Below, piece by piece: positions 59,116 to 64,000 of a stretch of DNA of 64,000 nt (position 1 is its first letter; the number at the start of each line of letters is the position of its first letter). Source of the stretch: Laedolimicola sp934402125 (GTDB taxonomy: Bacteria > Bacillota > Clostridia > Lachnospirales > Lachnospiraceae). The notes beneath the pieces were generated by a model. That model ran no database searches. It was not told where the DNA came from and saw only the letters and a program-made list of their open reading frames with translations. A program made the translations under genes and the position numbers. The DNA lies in assembly GCF_052065835.1 (NCBI RefSeq), contig NZ_JBQHTG010000001.1, forward strand, positions 1,012,146 to 1,076,145, written 5' to 3'.

Positions 59116-60693
59116 ATGGAACAGAATACACTGATAAGCTTTCGAAATATTGTGAAAAGCTTTGACGGCCAGGTGATTCTGAAGGGAGTCAATCTGGACA
59201 TCAATGAAAAGGAATTTGTCACTCTTTTAGGACCCAGCGGCTGCGGAAAGACGACTCTGCTCCGGATTCTGGGCGGTTTCCTGGACGCGGACGAGGGAAG
59301 CGTCATCTTCGACGGCGAGGAGATCAGCAAGAAACCCTCCTACGAGCGGGAGCTGAATACCGTATTTCAGAAATACGCCCTGTTTCCCCATTTGAGCGTA
59401 TACGAAAATATCGCTTTCGGACTGAAGATCAAGAAGATGAGTAAAGATATCATCGATCAGAAGGTCATGAAAATGCTGAAGCTTATCGGCCTGGAGGGTT
59501 ATGAGAATAAAAACACCACTCTGCTGTCCGGCGGACAGCAGCAGCGTGTGGCCATTGCCCGGGCGCTGGTCAACGAGCCGAAGGTGCTGCTTCTGGACGA
59601 GCCGCTGGCGGCCCTGGATCTGAAGCTCCGCAAGGAAATGCAGTACGAACTGAAGCGGATTCAGCAGGAGGTCGGAATTACCTTTATCTTCGTAACCCAC
59701 GATCAGGAGGAGGCCCTGACCATGTCAGATAAGATCGTGGTCATGAACAACGGAGAAATCCAGCAGGTGGGAACGCCGGAGGAGATCTACAACGAGCCCA
59801 CCAACCGCTTTGTAGCCAACTTCATCGGCGAGAGTAATATCATTCCCGGCGTGATGGAGGAGGATTATAAGGTCCGCTTTGACGATATTACCTTTGACTG
59901 CGTAGACTTTGGCTTTAAGCAGGGCGAGCCGGTGGAGGTGGTTATCCGTCCCGAGGATATCGATATCGTGCCGGTGGAAGATGGCAAAATGACCGGAGAG
60001 GTCTTAAGCGTACTGTTCAAGGGCGTGCACTATGAGATCATCGTGGAGACGGTGCCCGGTACCAGCGTCACGGTCAATATGCATGTGATCAGCAATCAGG
60101 ACGTAACCAGCGCCGACGGCAGGGAGAAGATGAGCGCCAGCAACTTCTATGTGGACGTGGAGGACGTGAAGAATCTGGACGACAAAGAGGTGATCGCCCT
60201 TTCCAACGCCCAGGCGTGGAATCCGGAGACTGACGAATATATCTCCATTCATAAGGTGGAGTACGACGTAAAGGAGGAGCTGGGCGAGTATCCGGTGCGC
60301 TTTACGGCAGCAGGCGGAACCACCATCGAGCGTATGATTTACGTGGTAAATCAGCCCTTTGTAAAAAATGAGAAGGCAAACGAGGCGGTTATGGCCTTCA
60401 ACTTTGCCAGAACCGTGGACGAGATCCAGGAGTCTCAGGCTCTGGATACGGATATCAAGACCTGGGCCAACGCGCAGGGCTGGAAATTAAGCGACGAAAA
60501 CCAGAGCGTGGACGTCAGCGTAGACTACGATTTCGATCCGGAGCATATCCAGGAAGGCAGCTATCCGATTACCTTCTGGACCACCGGACGGGAGTTCAAG
60601 ATTCACACCACCGATTATTCGGAAGTAGGTCAGGAGGTCGGCCTGACATTCTTCCCGGAGGATATTCATGTTATGGAGAGGATGCTGTTCTAA
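59116..60693 (+). CDS. potA: Spermidine/putrescine ABC transporter ATPase with large inserted region
   Basis: 525 residues from ATG 59116 (AGGAGG). Walker A GPSGCGKTT (39-47), signature LSGGQQQR (137-144), Walker B LLLDEPLAALD (158-168), H-loop THDQEEAL (194-201). A TOBE domain begins near 270 and its ending (TDYSEVGQEVGLTFFPEDIHVM) is at 499-520. Between them, about residues 322-492, lies an extra 170 residues with two repeated beta-type segments (EYPVRFTAAGG and SYPITFWTTG). Usual PotA is about 350 residues. It energises polyamine import with PotB and PotCD. Confidence 0.93.
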   Translation: MEQNTLISFRNIVKSFDGQVILKGVNLDINEKEFVTLLGPSGCGKTTLLRILGGFLDADEGSVIFDGEEISKKPSYERELNTVFQKYALFPHLSVYENIAFGLKIKKMSKDIIDQKVMKMLKLIGLEGYENKNTTLLSGGQQQRVAIARALVNEPKVLLLDEPLAALDLKLRKEMQYELKRIQQEVGITFIFVTHDQEEALTMSDKIVVMNNGEIQQVGTPEEIYNEPTNRFVANFIGESNIIPGVMEEDYKVRFDDITFDCVDFGFKQGEPVEVVIRPEDIDIVPVEDGKMTGEVLSVLFKGVHYEIIVETVPGTSVTVNMHVISNQDVTSADGREKMSASNFYVDVEDVKNLDDKEVIALSNAQAWNPETDEYISIHKVEYDVKEELGEYPVRFTAAGGTTIERMIYVVNQPFVKNEKANEAVMAFNFARTVDEIQESQALDTDIKTWANAQGWKLSDENQSVDVSVDYDFDPEHIQEGSYPITFWTTGREFKIHTTDYSEVGQEVGLTFFPEDIHVMERMLF

Positions 60694-61533
60694 ATGAAGA
60701 AATTTTCACAGCTTGCAGTCCCGTACATCGTATGGGCGGCACTGATGCTGGTTATGCCGATGTTTCTGATCGCTATGTATTCTGTGACAGAGCAGGGCAA
60801 CAGCATTGTGTCCTTTAAGTTCACCTTGGATCATTACGTCAGATTTTTTACCGACCCGGATTTCCTGATAATCCTCTGGCGTTCCATCTGGATAGCAGTG
60901 AAGACGACGATCATCTGCCTGCTTCTGGGCTATCCGATTGCGTTTTTTATCGCCCGCAGCAGCGAGCGTGTCCAGAATATCCTGGTGCTGGGCATTACGA
61001 TTCCCATGTGGATCAATATGCTGGTGCGTACCTATGCCTGGATTGGCCTTCTGAGCGAGGGCGGACTGATTTCCCGTATCCTCGGCATCTTCGGCCTGGG
61101 TCATACAGAACTTCTGTATACACAGGGCGCGGTGCTTCTGGGTATGGTATATAACTTCCTGCCCTTTATGGTGCTGCAGATCAACACCGCCCTCTGTAAG
61201 ATGGATCCGTCTCTTCTGGAGGCCAGCGCGGATCTGGGAGCCAACCGGGTGCAGACCTTCCGGCGGGTAACCCTGCCCCTGTCCCTGCCCGGCGTCATCA
61301 ATGGAATTACTCTGGTATTCCTGCCGGCAGTCAGTTCCTTCTTTATCCCGAAGCTTCTGGGCGGCGGACAGTATTTCCTCATCGGAAATATGATTGAGAA
61401 CCAGTTTATTACCGTGGGAGAATGGAACTTCGGCAGCGCCATTTCCATGATTATGGCAGTCATTATGATGGTAATGATGATGGCGGTTCGTAAGGTGGAG
61501 AAACGTAATCGTGGCGGAAAGGAGGAAGAGTAA
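60694..61533 (+). CDS. potB: Spermidine/putrescine ABC permease PotB
   Basis: 279 residues, six membrane helices, with the ABC permease EAA loop (ASADLGANRVQTFRRVTLPLSLPG). It starts immediately after the potA stop. Forms the channel with the PotC part of the next gene. Confidence 0.95.
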   Translation: MKKFSQLAVPYIVWAALMLVMPMFLIAMYSVTEQGNSIVSFKFTLDHYVRFFTDPDFLIILWRSIWIAVKTTIICLLLGYPIAFFIARSSERVQNILVLGITIPMWINMLVRTYAWIGLLSEGGLISRILGIFGLGHTELLYTQGAVLLGMVYNFLPFMVLQINTALCKMDPSLLEASADLGANRVQTFRRVTLPLSLPGVINGITLVFLPAVSSFFIPKLLGGGQYFLIGNMIENQFITVGEWNFGSAISMIMAVIMMVMMMAVRKVEKRNRGGKEEE

Positions 61534-61537
61534 ACCA

Positions 61538-63427
61538 ATGAAAAAAGGAAAACGTACTTTTGGAAAAATCCTGATGGTTTTGACCCTTGCCTTCTTTTAT
61601 TTGCCGATCCTGTATATGATTATTTTTTCCTTCAACGCAGGAAAATCCCTGACGGCCTTTACCGGCTTTTCCCTGCGCTGGTATCAGCATATGCTGGACT
61701 CCAAGGATATGATGGAGGCTCTGTACACCACCTTTACGGTGGCGATTATCGCCACATTGATTTCCACGGCAGTGGGAACCATTTCCGCCATCGGCCTGAG
61801 TAAATCAAAGAAAATCCTCCGGGACGTAATGGATCAGGTCAATAATTTCCCCATGATGAATCCGGAGATTGTGACGGCTATCGGCTTTATGCTGCTATTT
61901 ATTACCTTTAAAATCGAAAAGGGCTACGCCACCATGCTGCTGGCCCATATCGCTTTTTGTATTCCCTATGTAATGCTCTCCGTCATGCCGAAGATCCGAT
62001 CCCTGGATCCCAATCTGGCAGACGCGGCTATGGATCTGGGTGCTACGCCCTGGCAGGCATTGATCCGCGTCATCGTGCCGGAGATTACGCCGGGTATCAT
62101 TTCCGGCGCGCTGATTGCGTTTACCATGTCGGTAGATGATTTTATCATTTCCTATTTTGTAACCGGAGGCGGCGTCAAGAACCTGAGTATCGTGGTCTAC
62201 ACCATGAGCAAGCGGATCAATCCCAGTATCAATGCGGTATCGACGCTGGTGGTTATCATTATCACCGTTGTGCTGGTGCTGATCAACGTGGTGTCCATGC
62301 TGATGGCGAAGAGGCAGAAGAAGGACGAAGTGGGCAGAAGGAGTTTTGTACTGCCAGGCTGCGCGGCAGCCGCTGTGATTCTCCTGATCTGTCTGGTGAA
62401 AATCGGTTCCGCCGGTCAGGATCTTCCCTATGCGGGACAGACCCTGTCGGTCTATATGCCCGGTGAATATATGGGAGAAAATGTAATTCCGGATTTTGAG
62501 AAGGCAACCGGAGCAACTGTCGCCATGGAATACTTCGATTCCAATGAGCAGATGTATATCAAGGTGGCAAATGAGGAAAACTATGATGTACTGATTCCCA
62601 GTGATTATATGATTCAGCGTCTGATGGACGAGGGTTATCTGCAGAAACTGAAGCCGGAGCTTTTGACCTGTATGGACGAGATCACCGATTCGGTGAAGCA
62701 TCCGGCCTTCGATCCGGACGACGCGTATTCCGTATCCTATTTCTGGGGAACCGTAGGTATCGTATACGATAAAACCAAGGTAAGCGAGGAGGATCTGGAG
62801 CGGGAGGGCTTCAATATCTTCAAGGATACCAAGTACAGGGGAGATATCTATCTCTACGATTCCGAGCGGGATTCCTTCATGATGGCTCTGAAGGCTCTGG
62901 ACTATTCCATGAATACAGAAAATGAGGCGGAGCTTCAGGAGGCTTATCAGTGGCTGGTGGAGTGCGTCCAGACCATGAAGCCGGAAATCGTAACTGACGA
63001 GGTTATCGACAACATGGCCCAGGGAAGAAAAGCCCTTGCCTTATGCTATTCCGGCGACGCTGCTTACATTATGGCAGAAAATGAGAACATGGGCTACTAC
63101 CTGCCGGAGAGCGGAACCAACCTGTGGTACGATTCCATGGTAATTCCTGCCAACGCGAAAAACGTAGAGCTGGCCCACGAGTTTATCAATTTTGTCACTT
63201 CCTATGATTACGCCTATGACAATTCCAGCTATGTAGGTTATACCTCGCCGAATCAGGAGGTTCTGGACGTGTTGTCCGGAGAAGGCGGCGACTACGAAGG
63301 AATCAACGCGTACCTGCCCCGGGTGGGATATCCGAAGGACGAGGTATTCGTGTTTAACGACGCGACCCGGAAGCTCATCGGTAATCTCTGGAGCAAGGTG
63401 AAAATAGCAGCCAGCAACGCAAATTAG
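61538..63427 (+). CDS. potC: PotC-PotD fusion: permease plus polyamine-binding protein
   Basis: 629 residues from ATG 61538. Residues 1-260 form a PotC permease with the EAA loop (DAAMDLGATPWQALIRVIVP). A seventh hydrophobic segment (about 270-290) leads into a PotD-type solute-binding protein from about 305 (LSVYMPGEYMGENVIPDFEKATG; SYFWGTVGIVYDKTK; PNQEVLDVLSGE). The fusion tethers the receptor to the outer membrane face of the transporter instead of a lipid anchor. Fusions of this type occur in Firmicutes. Confidence 0.94.
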   Translation: MKKGKRTFGKILMVLTLAFFYLPILYMIIFSFNAGKSLTAFTGFSLRWYQHMLDSKDMMEALYTTFTVAIIATLISTAVGTISAIGLSKSKKILRDVMDQVNNFPMMNPEIVTAIGFMLLFITFKIEKGYATMLLAHIAFCIPYVMLSVMPKIRSLDPNLADAAMDLGATPWQALIRVIVPEITPGIISGALIAFTMSVDDFIISYFVTGGGVKNLSIVVYTMSKRINPSINAVSTLVVIIITVVLVLINVVSMLMAKRQKKDEVGRRSFVLPGCAAAAVILLICLVKIGSAGQDLPYAGQTLSVYMPGEYMGENVIPDFEKATGATVAMEYFDSNEQMYIKVANEENYDVLIPSDYMIQRLMDEGYLQKLKPELLTCMDEITDSVKHPAFDPDDAYSVSYFWGTVGIVYDKTKVSEEDLEREGFNIFKDTKYRGDIYLYDSERDSFMMALKALDYSMNTENEAELQEAYQWLVECVQTMKPEIVTDEVIDNMAQGRKALALCYSGDAAYIMAENENMGYYLPESGTNLWYDSMVIPANAKNVELAHEFINFVTSYDYAYDNSSYVGYTSPNQEVLDVLSGEGGDYEGINAYLPRVGYPKDEVFVFNDATRKLIGNLWSKVKIAASNAN

Positions 63428-63501
63428 AAGTTCGTTTTTTCTTTCTATTATATATACGAAAAGAAATTTATAAGGTTCTGTAATAAAAGTGTAAAAACGT
63501 G

Positions 63502-63530
63502 TTGACAAACAGGAAACCATCAAGTATAAT
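63502..63530 (+). promoter_or_regulatory. tRNA-Ser promoter
   Basis: TTGACA (63502-63507), 17-bp spacer, TATAAT (63525-63530): perfect consensus hexamers, 53 bases before the tRNA. Confidence 0.9.
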
Positions 63531-63582
63531 AACCTATGCGTCAGACTTGACGCGAAGTGAATATCGAAAGAAATGAACTTCA

Positions 63583-63671
63583 GGAGAAATACTCAAGAGG
63601 CTGAAGAGGCGCCCCTGCTAAGGGTGTAGGTCGGTAATCCCGGCGCGAGGGTTCAAATCCCTCTTTCTCCG
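63583..63671 (+). tRNA. tRNA-Ser (anticodon GCU)
   Basis: GGAGAAA / TTTCTCC acceptor stem (63583-63589 with 63664-63670), anticodon loop CTGCTAA in a 5-bp stem (CGCCC/GGGTG), a long type II variable arm, and T-loop GGTTCAAATCC. It decodes AGC/AGU. CCA is not encoded. Confidence 0.95.
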
Positions 63672-63712
63672 TTTCTTATCAAAAAGAAATTAAAAATTCT
63701 TGAAAAAAGTTG

Positions 63713-63741
63713 TTGACAAACACTTTTGAGTATGATAAGAT
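63713..63741 (+). promoter_or_regulatory. rRNA operon promoter P1
   Basis: TTGACA (63713-63718), 17-bp spacer, TAAGAT (63736-63741). Confidence 0.8.
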
Positions 63742-63822
63742 AAACAAGTTCCGCTTCAAGAGTGGCGGAAACGTTCTTCTTCAAGAGCTGAAAAAACTTC
63801 TTCAAAAAAGTTAAAAAAGTTC

Positions 63823-63851
63823 TTGACAAACGAGAACGAATGTGATAAAAT
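63823..63851 (+). promoter_or_regulatory. rRNA operon promoter P2 and leader
   Basis: TTGACA (63823-63828), 17-bp spacer, TAAAAT (63846-63851). The leader that follows (to 64000) contains CCTTGATAACTGAACAGTG, similar to leaders of clostridial rRNA operons; 16S rRNA should begin beyond the window. Confidence 0.8.
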
Positions 63852-64000
63852 AGTCAAGTCGCTTCGGTAAGGAACGACAAAGACAACAGAACGAACCTTG
63901 ATAACTGAACAGTGTAAACCTTGAAAATTCTAAGAGAATGAATTCAAGAACAGTTCGATTCTTAGTAATAAGAACGAACACCTTTTAACAGTAATACGGG

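Noticed and set aside
63671..64000. Partial 16S rRNA at the window end
   Set aside because: Only promoters and leader are visible; no 16S 5' sequence is reached before 64000.

Overview
This is a 64 kb stretch around the chromosomal replication origin of a Gram-positive anaerobe of the Clostridia, most likely a member of the Lachnospiraceae. That placement rests on the origin gene order, the parS sequences, Firmicutes-type Shine-Dalgarno sites, a clostridial-type LexA box, and families such as DUF3881, DUF4446 and reverse rubrerythrin. The species is not identifiable by eye. The origin lies at about 38.3-40.1 kb. Core genes run away from it on both sides: rpmH-rnpA-yidD-yidC-jag-mnmE-mnmG-rsmG and parA-parB-serS leftward, dnaA-dnaN-yaaA-recF-gyrB-gyrA rightward. 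Three parS sites and an extra DnaA-box cluster lie on the left arm.

1-9.3 kb is an oxygen/sulfur stress island. It holds a ferredoxin-rubrerythrin fusion, a double-rubredoxin rubrerythrin, a DUF134-NifX protein, a Crp-type regulator, a ZIP metal transporter, a CoA-disulfide-reductase-like flavoprotein with a rhodanese tail, a broken rhodanese, a thioredoxin, a rhodanese lipoprotein and an SDR enzyme. Three near-identical 13-bp palindromes sit at a constant distance upstream of -10 boxes here and suggest one regulon under the local Crp-like protein. An IS110-family element (IS1111-like layout) has inserted inside the island, and its non-coding end looks like a bridge RNA with candidate guides to its own insertion site.

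9.3-14.6 kb is a decaying accessory zone: an orphan RelB/DinJ antitoxin with a gutted toxin, two intact DUF4143-type ATPases and one wrecked one, a broken Fic gene, 33-bp periodic repeats and several operator-like palindromes.

14.6-24.5 kb carries a small lipoprotein, a yybP-ykoY (Mn2+) riboswitch driving a P-type cation ATPase with an AI-2E-type permease, a MATE pump, an SOS-controlled Y-family polymerase with a YolD-like partner, a TrmH-type RNA methyltransferase and a DUF3881 protein. 28.3-30.8 kb holds an operon of a nucleoside deaminase, a tiny membrane peptide, a histidine-tailed EamA permease and a membrane iron-sulfur protein.

47-64 kb carries a DUF2975/XRE/DUF4173 set, two large membrane proteins that look like GT-C glycosyltransferases, an acyltransferase, purine nucleoside phosphorylase, an S66 peptidase, a ZTP riboswitch controlling the two separate final enzymes of IMP synthesis, and a polyamine ABC operon (cupin-XRE regulator, PotA with a large inserted region, PotB, PotC-PotD fusion). 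The window ends with tRNA-Ser(GCU) and tandem strong promoters that appear to lead into an rRNA operon just beyond the edge.
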